The notes: generated from the letters alone by a model not told the origin. A stretch of DNA of 64,000 nt from Cladorhizidae sp. MBARI D1340-BT2 (GCA_028752905.1 JAQNBH010000006.1:22988311-23052310); one strand, 5' to 3'; positions 33,384 to 45,145 are shown, counted from the stretch's first letter. Program-made: numbers and translations.

Positions 33384-34560
33384 GTGGCACCCAATTCCCT
33401 ATCCAAAAAACTGCCACAGTTCCACTCCTCCTCCCGGTTGATGATGGCTGATGGTGGAATCTGTATACATGATTGGTGGAACCATTCACTACACTTGCTG
33501 CACTGTGCCACTGTGAGGGCACAGTCATGGGGTTGTCTGCAAACACAGATCAATGGTTCCCTGAGAACAGTCTTGAGCTTCTTGCTTGTGGCTTCCCGTC
33601 AGCATCCTTGAACAGGGAATAGTTTGATGTGATATGTTTGGAAAGATCTCATCAGGTGGGACCGCATCTTTGTTTGATCAAATGTTATTGTTGATGGGTC
33701 CACACCATTGCATAATGCGGTTGCTACAGCAATGGCAAATAAACCACAGGTATTGCCTCCAACCTGTTGATGCATGTATGGTTTCTGTATGGTCAGGTGG
33801 CTTCCTTGATATAATTCCATCCATGCCAGGCATTTTAGTGTATCCAGTTCTGCAATGATCCAACAACAATAAGAACAAACAAACGAAACAACTATTAATT
33901 GTTTGTAGTGTATAACTACTATTTATTTCACAAGAATTGATTGAATGGTAACACGTACTGTACCTATTTTAGTGGGTTCGTTGTTGTACCATAACGTGGG
34001 CATCTTGCCATTAATTTCGAGCTGTGAATCATATTTAGGTGAAATTGACACTCTTGCAAGGCCTTGGTTCTTAATGTGATGCTTGAGTTGAGATACTATG
34101 CAAGCAAAACATTTAGTATAGAATTCTAAGCTCACAACAGTAGTTATCAAGGAGACCAATTTTTTAATTGACAGGATTAAAATAAAAACAACACTGTTGG
34201 ATTCAATGACATTATTCAATTTCCAATGCATGTCATAAAAGTTGTTGGAAATTGACAACAGTTAATTCTTGATTCACCTAATCAGAATGTGTAATTTTTT
34301 TTAAAGTTTAGCATATAAAATATTATCATTCAAGTTATTTCTTACTGGTTCTTGTATAGAGGCTGTCATACACCCGCACAGTCCCCTTGGGCATTCCTAT
34401 GCTGGACACACAGACCCAGTGGCTGCCAGTATTCATGATTTGGATATAATCCCGAACCGGAGTTCCAGTTATTGAGCCTCCACTTCCTGTTGCCACATAC
34501 CCAATAGACTGGAAGCACCCATCTTTGGAAACTGATTGCGAAGTAGAGCCTGTGCCTCAT
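33384..34560 (-). pseudogene. Ulp1 protease and PHD finger of the second element
   Basis: The N-terminal half (34560-34366) contains DEAQALLRNQFPKMGAFQS, NTGSHWVCVSSIGMPKGTV with the catalytic His, and VRVYDSLYTR with the Asp. A DNA stretch without homology follows (intron, 34.36-33.84 kb). The C-terminal half (about 33830-33600) contains HQQVGGNTCGLFAIAVATAL with the conserved Gln and nucleophilic Cys (NTCG). The PHD finger then reads ICVCRQPHD, AQCSKCSEWFHQSCIQIP and EEEWNCGSF. All catalytic residues of the protease are present although the integrase of this copy is dead. Confidence 0.7.
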
Positions 34561-34575
34561 CTATGTGTGTGTCTT

Positions 34576-35100
34576 CTAGCCACGCTTCAGACAGCAGAAT
34601 TTTTTAAAAGTCATCAGGGAATTTTCTGTAAGGACAGGTGGTTTGCAAGGCAAGGGTTTTCCAAGCATTCTAGGCACAACTTGTGTAACACTGGTTACAA
34701 CACAGTCTGATGTTGGCTCACTAGAGAGAGGTGTGTTTCTATCAGGTGGTGGGAGGACTGGACTACCTTTCTTAGTCTGTCCAATGATTAGGAACTGCCT
34801 CTTCTCTGGACTCCCAGGGTAAGCTGTATCACTCAAATCATCAGATGGTCCAGGGTTGTTTGAACTGGTGTTGTGTGACTGGATGGATGAAGGTATCTCA
34901 TGTTGAACTGGCATCTCTCTAGTTAAGTAAGGCTTAAAGAGCCCGACATTAACCCTAACCTTCATAATGTTTTGGTTGTTATCCTGCAGTATGCAGAGTC
35001 CTTTGGGTGAGACATCAACAATTAAATAGGGTCACAACCAGTTCCTGGACCAGCCTGTCTCCTTTTCTGGATACCTTCCTTGCATTCCTCTTTTAAGGAC
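34576..35100 (-). pseudogene. GPY/F-like integrase C-terminus and Pro/Ser linker
   Basis: Reads KRGMQGRYPEKETGWSRNWL, a stop where GPY begins (NWLGPY in relatives), then LIVDVSPKGLCILQDNNQN and VNVGLFKPYLTREMP. This is the small SH3-like module that ends Gypsy/Ginger integrases. The open part then continues for about 100 residues as a Pro/Ser/Thr-rich linker towards the Ulp1 domain (34965-34576). Confidence 0.6.
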
Positions 35101-35609
35101 ATAAACACATATTATAGTCAACAGGTTAGTAATATAAAATTAAAACCATCCGGTAAAGGTCGAGCGACAGATAAAAAACATATCACAAAAAACAGACAAG
35201 GACATTCTAACATTTATCAAAACTCGGAAATACATCTATCCAGAAAATTTTATTATTATTAGCCTTTCGATTTTTTCTCAGAAACAACAATGGGATTCTA
35301 ATTTGATTCAGCTTATATAAAGGCACACATTAAAGGTACACATTAATTCATAAAAACATACCTATTGCCCTCTTTTTTGCTAGGAATCGAAATAAGCTTT
35401 ATGCTTCGCTTTAGCTTCTTCAATTTTCAACCATAATTATCTTCTCATATGTACCTATGTGATTACAAAATAAAACAGATCTGTAACATGATTTTTGGGA
35501 ACTGCATCAAACATTTTCATTAAACTATTTGTCCCCCATTTTTTGTTACAAAAAAGTGTCAGCAATTCCCTGTTATATATTTATGTTTGCCAGTCAGTTT
35601 TGTTCTTAC

Positions 35610-35823
35610 ATCTGCCACATGCTTCTCTAAATTATATTGTATGTCTTCAGGAGACATAGTGAGTGAGATGTTTTCATAGAGAAGCTCCTGCACATTCTCT
35701 TGTTCTGCATTATTGATGTCTATAGAACTCCTAGCTGTTCGGTAGAACATCAACACAAATGGCTGTTGCTTTGTTGCAGACTGGACAATTGTATTGATAT
35801 CATAAGTTGTGAGGAGTACATAT
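35610..35823 (-). CDS. Post-core integrase exon
   Basis: After acceptor ACTTATGTAG the exon reads TTYDINTIVQSATKQQPFVL then MFYRTARSSIDI, equivalent to the FAYRT..Q.ST.YTPF.LM.GR.ARLPID segment of Ginger and Gypsy integrases. A donor GTAAGA is at 35609. Confidence 0.6.
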
Positions 35824-36603
35824 CTACATAAGTACACAAACATCATACATAGAAATTATAACTACAAGCAGCACATTCAAGGTATATGCATCCTTTAGCT
35901 GAAGGCTTACAACAAAAACCATGTTTATATTTTTATTGTATAAGCAGTTGGAAAATAATATACCGTATTGCTACAATGTGCAATTTAGAGATTTTGAACT
36001 CCATAAATGTATAATGCTCTCTTAGTTTTGCGTTTTATAATAAGTACCTATAATTATAACAAGATCGGTTGGCACTTTTCTGCACACTATCCTGACCATC
36101 CAGTACCCTCTGCACATTTTCGTTTGCTGTCCTGATACTTCTCTGATCGATTCCTGCGTCTTCGCTAGTAGGCAGGGATCGTTTGAAGCACATTCAAATG
36201 GTCACACTGTAGTCAGCTTCTTTCTCTCTAGTAAACCGTCTGACTTTTGGGTGCAATATGCACGCGGAACGTTTTGTGCGATAAAAAATATTGCGAGTAT
36301 GTTTTACGAATAACAATGCACTCGCAAAACTTAATCAAATTTTGTAGCAGTACGGTAGCAAAAACTACTATTTTTTATGCCTTTTCATAATTTTATATGT
36401 GTGTTTGTGTGTGTGAGTGGTTGGGTGTTTCAGTGTGAGAAGATTCATTGGAGAGATTCTGGTGAGATTTTCTGGGATAATCACAGATTAGCATGAAATG
36501 TGATATTGGCATCTATTGGAAGGTGGTAGTAATAGTAGAAATCACTCTATTTATTAACAAACTGTCAATCTTGAAAAATAATTATTAAATATTGGTAGCT
36601 TAC

Positions 36604-37243
36604 TTGTTCCAGTCAGATTGAGCATCGTTTGTATACTTGGACAGTACCCTCTTAAGAGTTTGATTAGTCCGCTCATCTTGGCCATTACTCTGAGGGTGAA
36701 ATGCTGAACATACCATCTTTTTCACTCCAAAAGCAGTCAAGACAACATCATTGATCTGAGTGATCAAATAAGTTCACACAAACAGAACATTACTCTACAT
36801 GAATATTTATCAAAAGGAAGCAGGAGGAAATTTCCAGATAATCAAGACTGAAGTCGCTAATAAAGTTATCTTAAATTGTGTTAAGTCTGCTTTGTACTGA
36901 ATAGTCTAACTTTGCTCTTGTAAACAAATCCAACACATTTTCCTTGATTAATTTTCACTTCTCAGACCACATACATGTCATTTCATGAACACAGATGGCA
37001 ACAGTTTTAAGTTAGTTACCTGGTTTATAAATTCACGCCCCTGAATCATTATAATTTTTTAGGGAGTACCATAACTGTAGATGAGCTCGAGTAGAATGCT
37101 TGCAACATCACCAGCTGACTTGGACTTGATTGGCCGAGCAAATACCCAATTGGTAAAGAGATCTGTAACAGTGCAGACATATATATGGCCTTTGTCTGTG
37201 GCCGCAAATAGACCAATGAGGTCTATAACCGAAAATCTCCCAT
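36604..37243 (-). pseudogene. DDE integrase core exons of the second Ulp1-PHD element
   Basis: Exon 37243-37020 (acceptor ACTTACAG, donor GTAACT) reads VIDLIGLFAATDKGHIYVCT with the first Asp, TDLFTNWVFARPIKSKSAGD, then a stop where the family has GxPx.I, and IQGREFINQ, where the SDQGREF motif has lost its catalytic Asp (GAT to ATT). Exon 36755-36604 (acceptor GATCACTCAG, donor GTAAGC) reads VCSAFHPQSNGQDERTNQTL with the third acidic residue intact, then RVLSKYTNDAQSDWN. The family is Ginger1/GIN-like rather than KRBA2-like. Confidence 0.75.
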
Positions 37244-37709
37244 CTGTAAGTATTTGCTACATGATTATAAGCAAATCAGATGTGCCTGTAATTACCTGAT
37301 TTTATGCATTTTAATTATTATATAGTGCATAAGATTTGGATTGGTAAAGGATCATCTAACCTGTTTATTAAAATTAACAAACCAAAAAAATTCAATTTAA
37401 TCTGTGTATATATGTAGCGTCTAAATTCTCCTATGCACTAACTTGTCCAATATCAGACATATTCATGCAGCCTAAAAGTTTAGGCTTCTCTTGCCTGCAT
37501 TTTAAAATGCGTTAGCACTCTCATGTAGGTTTGGCAGGTCAGAGATCATTCAGCAACAAACAAAAACTCACCATATACTCGATCTCTATCCCTATACAGA
37601 CCTTAAAAGAAGTATGTCGCAGAAATCCTTCCAACAATATAGCACACAGAAGCGCAGTTCTCCAAACTAAAAAAAAGGTTGGAAAAATTACGCGTAAAAT
37701 CATCATCAG

Positions 37710-37776
<67 letters not shown>

Positions 37777-38308
37777 TTATTGGCTGCATAGATTTCATTA
37801 ATTTTTATACCATTTTGTAGAGCGCTATCTGGGAAGGTGCCTTTTGATATCGCTTTAGAGAGCTACCCCCAAAAAAGGTTTTTGCATATATAGTTCGTCT
37901 AAGATGCCATCTTTGAACGGCGTGCGCAACCCAAATTGCTCGATCCTTTACCAAATCACTGTGATAGATGCAGTGGATTGAGGGTATGACTTTTGCAGTG
38001 AAGAATCAAAGAAGGATTGCTGAATGTAGTTACTGATGGGGGAAGAATTTTAGGATTGTTCCTTATGGCATTCCAAACCACTGGACCAATCTGTACCAAA
38101 CTTGTCATGCATGCATACCAACTTGACCTGGGGTGTAACCTGGGCTAGGTCTGACCTGGACACTCCTCTTCATGTGGACATTGCAGGCATATATAGCATC
38201 AAAACAGTATTCCAATTCACGAAAGCTTTAAAATATAGTGGGAACAAGTAATATGTAAAAAAAACTTTACTAAATAAAACGACATATAGGGTTGGCTTTG
38301 ATATTGTG
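37244..38308. other. Non-coding stretch
   Basis: Upstream of the second integrase element; the HHCC exon expected here was not found. It contains the ATC microsatellite. No gene recognised. Confidence 0.4.
37700..37776. repeat. (ATC)n trinucleotide microsatellite
   Basis: About 25 units of ATC with one CAG interruption at the start. The long isoleucine or methionine frames it creates on the two strands are artefacts. Confidence 0.95.
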
Positions 38309-38661
38309 CTGTCATAACATTCACTCCATTACTGCCTCCACACTACCATAAGGGACCTCATAAACTTCAGAAATAATATATTCTTGGATAACAATCCCTA
38401 CATTACTGCCTCCAGAAGGGACAGCAAAATTGTGATAAATAACTGATGCTATATAGCAGCACATTTTCTTGCAAAACTAAGCTATAAATCTTCTCATACC
38501 TCATGTTAGAGTAATCTGGATTTTATCATATTTGTGACGTCCCTTGTGGTTTGGAGGCAGTGATATAGTCCAAGAATATATTATTATTGCTGAAGTTTAT
38601 AATTATTTGTGAGGTCACTTGTGGTTGTGTGGAGGCAGTAATGGAGTGGTTGTTATGACAG
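38309..38661. repeat. Inverted-repeat MITE-like element with nested second inverted repeat
   Basis: Outer ends CTGTCATAACA (38309) and TGTTATGACAG (38661) begin arms of about 85 bp: CACTCCATTACTGCCTCCACA, ...CTTCAGAAATAATATATTCTTGGA on the left, the near-complement on the right. Inside lies a second inverted pair, CATTACTGCCTCCAGAAGGGAC (about 38400) against GTCCCTTGTGGTTTGGAGGCAGTGAT (about 38540-38565), a variant of the arm tip. No coding potential and no clear target duplication. Confidence 0.75.
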
Positions 38662-41600
38662 TCTAGCTATCATATATTTCCCCAGTTGGGCCTAACGTAT
38701 TTCCAATGGGCATCTTTTCTATCATTTGCACATTGTTGCTCAGTACACTTGGTCACAGTAACTTAGTTACCTGCTCAAAACTTTAATGGATTGTAACTAA
38801 GGTGCAATCATCTTGATCATCTGCATCTTCTGGCACTTGTGACAAGTACTTAGCTAAAGGTATAAAAAGTAACATATTATTAGCTATAATATGGTTACAA
38901 CACTATTCAGTGTCAATGTGATATAATAAATTTCAACTTAAATTAACAAATAAGTAGAATCAATACGTAATGTTAATTTTGTTACACGATTTACGAGTTT
39001 CTTACTTAAGCTTTAAAGTTGCGAACAAGATATAATGCTCACTGCTCATAATATGGTATGAGTATAAAAAAATCCATTATTTATCTTATTTCTTACAACC
39101 AGTGAGATTGATGTGTATTTAAAGCCTCATCATCACTTGCACATCCATGTTGACATTTTAATTATAGATGCTGTGCACTAAACTATTCTTACCCAACCAA
39201 TAACCACAGTAGTCCAGTATTAATCCTGTGGTCAGTCGTACTAAGGTACGCTTTTGCCCTTAGTGAGCACCATTGACGTCGTGGGCCTCACATAGTAGCA
39301 TCTGATGTTCATCACTAGAGAAAAGGACCAGCCGCTTAACTGTCTCATTTGGATGGTTCATTGTGGGTTGGGTATAAGACATTCTTTCACCTACAATATA
39401 TTAATATTTTTACAAATGAAGTTTTTAAATATTTAAATACAGAATAAATACATCTTGGAATTTCCCATAAAACCTCTCCAGGTAGATGATATCAGTGTCC
39501 CAATGACACTGTGGTCAGAGGGTCAGAGGTACAAAATACAGGTTAGGACTGAATTTCAGCCAGATCGGATTGTTACTACTACTACTACTACTCTACTACT
39601 ACTACTAATACTTAAAAAATCTTTATTAATGCAAATGTCTGGGAGATAAGTTGTTCTAGTTTTTCTTCACAAGTTGTTAGCACTGCTATGTCTCAGAGGA
39701 GTGATATCTCAGCCATGAGAAGGAAATTATCAAACGCTTGGGACCATGTCAGCAAATGTTCGACTAGTATGTAGCATACAATACTTTCCTCCTCTTAGGT
39801 GGGGGAGATATATAGATATATAGTAAGGGATTTTAACTTCCATCCAACTAACAAGTTCTATTAAACGGGAGGACAAGACCGCTTTATTTTACCTACAATT
39901 TTTTTTAATTTTTTTTACTGTTTCACTGATATACTAACTGGTTCAAGTGTCAGCTGAATATGAACCTCTTGAGTTATGATAGATTTTATGCTGACAGTTC
40001 ATTATATACCAGTTGAAAATGGACGAGAAGAAGGGTAAATAACATTGTTTCTCACAGAAGTGAATAATTGTTTCTAAGTCAATTTTTTTACATTGGTAAA
40101 TATTTTTATATTTTCTGGAAGATCTTTATTTTCTCTCTCTCATGATAATTCATCCCTTTTCTTACGAAATAAGAGTCCAGTCTTGTGGGCTCATTTCACA
40201 TGCTAGTATTCAAATTGGACTAGTAGGAGAAATATATATAGAAACATTACAGTATCTGTGATTGCTGTTAACTTGGTGGTTAGCCATTAGGGTATGAACT
40301 AATTTTTATATTATTATTATTGTATTTTTAATGGCCTCATTGCTATTGAAAGTAATTAGTTGATTGATACACAAAGCACACAGAAGAGGCTATCTTTTGT
40401 GACCTAAATGAGTAAAAATCAATGAAGCATTAAAAAGTTCTGGTATTTTGTTTTTAGAGAGAAAAAACACAAAAATGGTCATAAGGAAAGAGGCATTACA
40501 ACACTTGCGATGTCAGAGTGAGATGCATGCTTTCAAAAGTTTTCTTGAATTAATTTTTTATTTTTCTCAATATCCCAATCTACCAATTTCATTTTTATGC
40601 TGTCAGACTTGACTATATCTCATCAGAAAACGACTGGTTTAGGGGTGGGACTATTCAAAACACAAAGCAATGCAAGAGCTTAATTACAACCGACAAAAAT
40701 TGAAATAGTTACACGGTTTTATGTAATGAGTCTCTTCTTCCGATGACAACCAGAATGCTGCAGTGATTAGAATCGCACTACAATCACACAGAGATGCCAT
40801 CAAAGTTGAGAACTGGGGAACAACAACGTGGCATGCGCAGGAGCAGACTTTTATAGCCCCCTTCGTCAGATAGTGCATAAATTACGGAATAGCACTGAGT
40901 GATATTTTAGGCAAGTTTCAAGTCTTGGCCATATATGTTTATTGTATTAGGAATGATCCAACTTACTGCATTATTCTGGTTTCTTCTAATTCAACGCGCA
41001 GAGGTGGGCGATGAAATGGATGGATACAAAGTATCATAACTCAAGAATGATAGACAAAAAAGGTATAAACTTGAAATGCAGTTAGTATAGTAGTGAAGGT
41101 ATACAATAACAGGAAAAGAATAATTAGAAATATGGTATACTCCCCCCTTAGAAGCAGTGAGAGAGATAAGGCAATTCTGTTTTCATTCATAGAATTGAGG
41201 GCAGTTCACAATAATTATGTCATGATATTTGCATTACTCTGGGTTACATTGAACTCTGACACTGAAGTTTCACCCACAGCTTGAAATTCAAATTTCACCT
41301 AAATTATAAAACTCTACCCATTAATTAATGAACCAATGAAGTTAGATACAGACATATACAAAGAAAGTTCATCACTGCCTCCACCAAACTTTCCACATTC
41401 AATTCTTCCTTGGAGATACTTTTAGCGGAAAGCACACCACCATGTGTTAATTGAACAACTGGAACTGAATGGAACTTGAATCCATTCAAGCAATTTCATG
41501 TTCAAACTACCACAAAATTGATGCAAGCATCGCTAGTGTGAGCAGCATATAGCGCACCAGCATTTACCATGACAACTACAATTTTCAGGTGTCCACCCTA

Positions 41601-42317
41601 GCAATCACTAAATGAGGCAAGGCATAGATATGCATACCAGTGTTCAGCAGATACAAATTTACTGTTAGCATCAAAGAGTTTGAAAAGCTCTTAAAAAATG
41701 ATCAGGCAACACAGCAAAGCAATCACGAGTATAACATACACTTAACAGCTACCCCCACTACTAGCAGCCCAGATATCAGCAACTGTAAGATGGGTGTGGC
41801 TGGCTATATGTTCGCACATATAGCATTCTAATCAGACCAGCCAAAATTATAGTCTAGCAGGTATTTTTTTGAATTCCACCTCTGAAATTTCTTGCTACAC
41901 AGTATAACTTCATTCTGACAAGACAAACAATCTTCCTTTACGTCTAACTAAAGCTAATTCACCAGTTGTCAGAGCTTCTATACCCTTACGCGGAGAGCAC
42001 CACCCCTAGCAATCATTTGCATGTGGGTAAGTTTATGCCAGAATGAGCAATAGTGGTAAGGCAGCAAGGGTAGCAAACAACTGCTAGTTTGGTTAAGATA
42101 ATAATCCTTGCACACAAATATATTTGCATGCATGGCCATAAAACCAACAAAAACTGGATCAATCCTGTTTGACATCAACCTCAATACGAATTTTTGGTTT
42201 GTTTCCCACAAGCTAGATCACTACTAAGCAGGGTTTTGCCAATCACCCTAAATTGTTTTGGACATAATGGTGGGTTCAAAACAAATTACGGTTGGATGAT
42301 TCCTTTCTGATGCTCAC
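38662..42317. other. Long stretch with no supported gene
   Basis: AT-rich. It contains a short CTACTACTA run (about 39575-39610) and a diverged fragment of the palindrome family at 40370-40440 (AAAGCACACAGA.GAGGCTATCTTTTG). Open frames of 60-77 codons are scattered on both strands and none was recognised. Confidence 0.45.
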
Positions 42318-42613
42318 CTGTTTGCATCTAGCTTTAGTCATATCCTCCTGTTTAGTAATGTTATTTGGGATCTACTTGATGGGCACCAGATCGACACCCA
42401 GAATAAGACAGGACATAGGCATAGTCTTGACTGCCACTTGGACCCATCTCCCAGGAGCTGCACATAAGTCAATCAGAACACGAGAAGATTGAAGAAAGTG
42501 ATACTTTCTGTTCAGTTCACCAGTTTAAAGGCAGATATTGCTCTGTAGCCTTGTCACTTTGGTCGAGTGATAAAACCTCTTCATTTCTTCCTTAGTTTTG
42601 TCTTCTTTCCCAT
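42318..42613 (-). pseudogene. FTSJ3/SPB1 pre-rRNA 2'-O-methyltransferase, first exon(s), broken
   Basis: Starting at ATG 42613 the minus strand reads MGKKTKLRKK, then in shifted frames [59 protein letters not shown] and VDLVPIK, a TAG, then IPNNITKQEDMTKARCKQ, ending at a donor GTGAGC. This is the N-terminus of FTSJ3 (SPB1), a nucleolar RrmJ/FtsJ-fold methyltransferase. The SAM-binding motif DLCAAPGGW is nearly kept (PGG to PGR), as is the K of the N-terminal catalytic region. About three small indels and one nonsense codon make it a pseudogene. The remaining exons were not found downstream. Because a splice donor is retained, it is a genomic fragment rather than a processed copy. Confidence 0.75.
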
Positions 42614-43330
42614 TCTAGGTTGACATGTGGGGAATAGCGCAATGTTTAAAAGAACTGCAATATTCATCTCTGCCTTCAATCCTGTACCAGAAACTTGCAC
42701 CGTACACCGAATACCAATTCATCCAGAACATTATATGAGTTTGGGTTAGATGCTCTAGCCTTCATTAGGATGCTAAGACTCATGTGGGGTTGTTATTTGG
42801 GTTAGCTGGCTAGTTGTCCACCACGTGAGTTTCCTGACCGGATGTGGCAGCAATGTAGGAGGGAGTGGTTTTAGCGGGTACAAAGTCTTGCGAATTTAGC
42901 GAGTTTTTTTTGCTAAATTAACAACCTGCTAAGAAATTTTTGTACCAAATCTGTCCTCTCTCTCATGACTGGAGCGATGTTTGCAGTAACATAGAGGAAC
43001 TTCCCCTCTACTGGTTCATTGTATTAATTCTTAGTAAAAACTTTGACCTCTGCACCGCCAGTGACTTTGGCAGGAATTTTCAGATCTCTTTTAACAACTT
43101 GTATTCAGTAATTCTGTATGGCACCCTTGTACCATGAAATAGGTGTACCTCGAGATTTCTCTCGGAAAATGTCCAACTACCAGATTCCACTACTGATCCT
43201 AGGCCATGACACTTTATGAGCAGCTATTATTAGGATTGTGAAGTTGCCTAGCAGACAATATTTCATTAAGTACTGGGCTTCAGGTAGCCACTAACTACAA
43301 AGAAGAAATTAATCTTTTGTTTATCATAGA
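42614..43330. other. No gene recognised; possible decayed pogo 5' part
   Basis: Contains the word pair TTAGCGAGTTTTTTTTGCTAAATTAACAA at about 42895-42925 (a short inverted repeat) and the GATGCTCTAGCCTTCAT/GATGCTAAGACTCATG motif shared with 12.7 kb. Reading for the N-terminal half of the pogo transposase was unsuccessful. Confidence 0.3.
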
Positions 43331-43333
43331 ATC

Positions 43334-43843
43334 CAAAGCACTGGTTCAATGAGCAATAAACTTTGAAGTTGATTGAGGAAGGCATTGCTCAATATGTTGT
43401 GAAAAAACGAGCAGAACTGCAAGTAGCTGCTACACACAAGGCACTGGTGTTTTAAGAGGGCAAGTGACACAGAAGGTCAAACACGAGTTATCGTCATTAA
43501 ATTGCAAGTTTGTTCTAGTTCCTGCTAACATGACATTGTATTCAGCCACTTCATCTAACGGTCAATAGGTCAGCCAAAAAAATCAGATACTACAATGATG
43601 CAACAACTTGAGAGTGGGAAGCAGCTTGGAGATGTTGATGCTGTGAAGAAACAACTTGAGAGTGGTAAGCAACTTGAAGATGTTGAAGTTGATTTTCGCT
43701 CAACCACGTGGCTAGTGAAGATGTATAACTTCTTCACCACCTGTGTTAAAGGATGGAAGAAGGCAGGTGTACTTGGACTATTGGATGGCAGCACAGAAAT
43801 TCCAACTGAAGACCCTTTTCAGACATTCAAATTATCTCAATGA
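43334..43843 (+). pseudogene. pogo/jerky-type DDE_1 transposase, C-terminal fragment
   Basis: Joined over two frame changes, the plus strand reads NPKHWFNEQ, a stop, TLKLIEEGIAQYVVKKRAEL, then LRGQVTQKVKHELSSLNCKF and VLVPANMT, then QPKKSDTTMMQQLESGKQL and, near the end, VDFRSTTWLVKMYNFFT and GWKKAGVLGLL before TGA at 43841. This matches the end of DDE_1 transposases: HWSNE....FI..I..PY, the D.FRGQ motif (here the Asp is replaced by Val or Phe next to a stop), VPANMT..LQPLD (its second half replaced), and the tail D.R...LKPLGA.WLV..Y.....N GF..AGI. It is a dead remnant. Confidence 0.6.
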
Positions 43844-44279
43844 ACTCTATCTTGACATAATAACATTAAAGTCACCTGAATAATCAACTTCAAATTGTAT
43901 TCCCTAGAAGTTTCGACTACATACTCTAGCCTACAGCAGGAATAATTATTGGTATTATAATAACAACAACATACAATTCGTCAATGTTGGCATCCATGTT
44001 GGTAAAAATAAAATAATAGAGCCCCACCCTCCTTTCACATGTACTGTAGGAGTGACTTCATCTCCGGTTATATATATGCTCATGAAATCCCATATCTATG
44101 CCGGTCTTCCTAAAATAGCACCTGCCAATAATACTAGCACCGAGGGCTTCCTCGAGCCACTGCTGTCTAGCACTTACTAGAACTGCAGAAAATTGGGGCC
44201 TGCAGGAATTGAGGTCCACAACTTTGACTGCCTGTAACTGAAGTATTTATATTTGTGCATCAGTTTTGGTATTACAAGA

Positions 44280-44400
44280 GAGCACACAGAGAGAGCTATC
44301 GTTTGAGCTATATATAAACTTCATAGAATGAGGTATGCAGAATTTATGGAGCTCCAAAATCATAACAACAGGTTGTTGTTTTTACTTTTTAACTCAACAC
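44280..44400 (+). repeat. Fragment related to the right arm of the large palindrome
   Basis: GCACACAGAGAGAGCTATC, TTTGAGCTATATATAAACTTCAT and GAATTTATGGAGCTCCAAAAT match the outer part of the right arm at 27885-27965 (GCACACAGAGAGCGCTATCTTTTGAGCTATATATCAAG...). It is a solo end of the same family. Confidence 0.65.
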
Positions 44401-44504
44401 AGGTGACAGACAATTGCCTCTGACACATGTGAGATCTTTACCTTTGTGATGAAATTTAACTGCCTAACAATTACATCATGAAATATAAATATTCTTTCAA
44501 TCAG

Positions 44505-44690
44505 GTTTGTGTATTTAGTGCCAACATTTCAACTTAAATACTTCGGCCCTGATGGAGACAAACGTATTTCACTAGAAACATTAGCACTAAAAACAAAACA
44601 GTTGATTGAAATAGAAATATTCATGTCACCTGATAATAATCATTTAGAAGATGTTCTTTCGCTTGTTACTTCAATATCTAAGCAATAGGT
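44505..44690 (+). other. Candidate 3'-terminal exon, family unknown
   Basis: After a pyrimidine-rich acceptor (TTCTTTCAATCAG) the sequence stays open for about 61 codons to TAG at 44686-44688. It reads FVYLVPTFQLKYFGPDGDKR, then SLETLALKTKQLIEIEIFMS and ending LVTSISKQ. Codon use is more even than in the surrounding AT-rich DNA, which makes it look like a real exon, but I do not recognise the protein and found no upstream exon. Confidence 0.3.
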
Positions 44691-45029
44691 TGGACGAGAG
44701 GAAGGTAGCAGTAGAGGAGAGTACCAGGTAGGATAAGAACCTTTTGGAGATGGAGGAAAGTTAGTTGGGAATGTAGATCTTAAGTGTGCGGCAGAAAACT
44801 TGTTAAAGAGAGATACCATATTTTATTACCAGATAATTTAGCTAGCAATATAATATACAAAATGATAAGAGCTACAGCTGGTATAATGTTCAAGTTATCA
44901 ACTTTGTTATTATATAGAGTATATAGTTATTGCAATTCTTTCACTGTTTAGCTATCAATATGTACTGACTTCATCTCACTCGCCTGGCAACTGATCTGAA
45001 TCACTATCATCTACGGGTACACAGAATCA

Positions 45030-45145
45030 TAATCTATGTATACCTGCTTCACAGCTATGTATATCTGCTTCACAGCATCATCTTCTATGTATACGTGCTT
45101 CACAGCATTATCTTCTATGTATGTGCATCACTGTATTTTCTTTGT
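45030..45145. repeat. Short tandem repeat, period about 30 bp
   Basis: Four units of CTATGTATACCTGCTTCACAGC with an optional ATCATCTT spacer. No coding value despite an open frame. Confidence 0.7.

Larger units (their letters stand above)
33384..37243 (-). mobile_element. Second integrase transposon with Ulp1 protease and PHD finger (Ginger-like)
   Basis: Minus strand, in order: DDE core exons (37243-37020 and 36755-36604), post-core exon (35823-35610), a GPY/F-like C-terminal module (about 35100-34930), a spacer with Pro/Ser-rich linker, Ulp1 protease halves (34560-34366 and about 33830-33600) and a PHD finger (about 33560-33390). GT-AG junctions are visible at the core exons. The HHCC exon upstream of 37243 was not found. 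One nonsense codon (TAA in the core), loss of the second Asp, and a nonsense codon in the GPY/F module mark it as a pseudogene. No terminal inverted repeats were identified. Confidence 0.65.

Noticed and set aside
37531..37791. Poly-isoleucine and poly-methionine frames
   Set aside because: Artefacts of the ATC microsatellite on the two strands.
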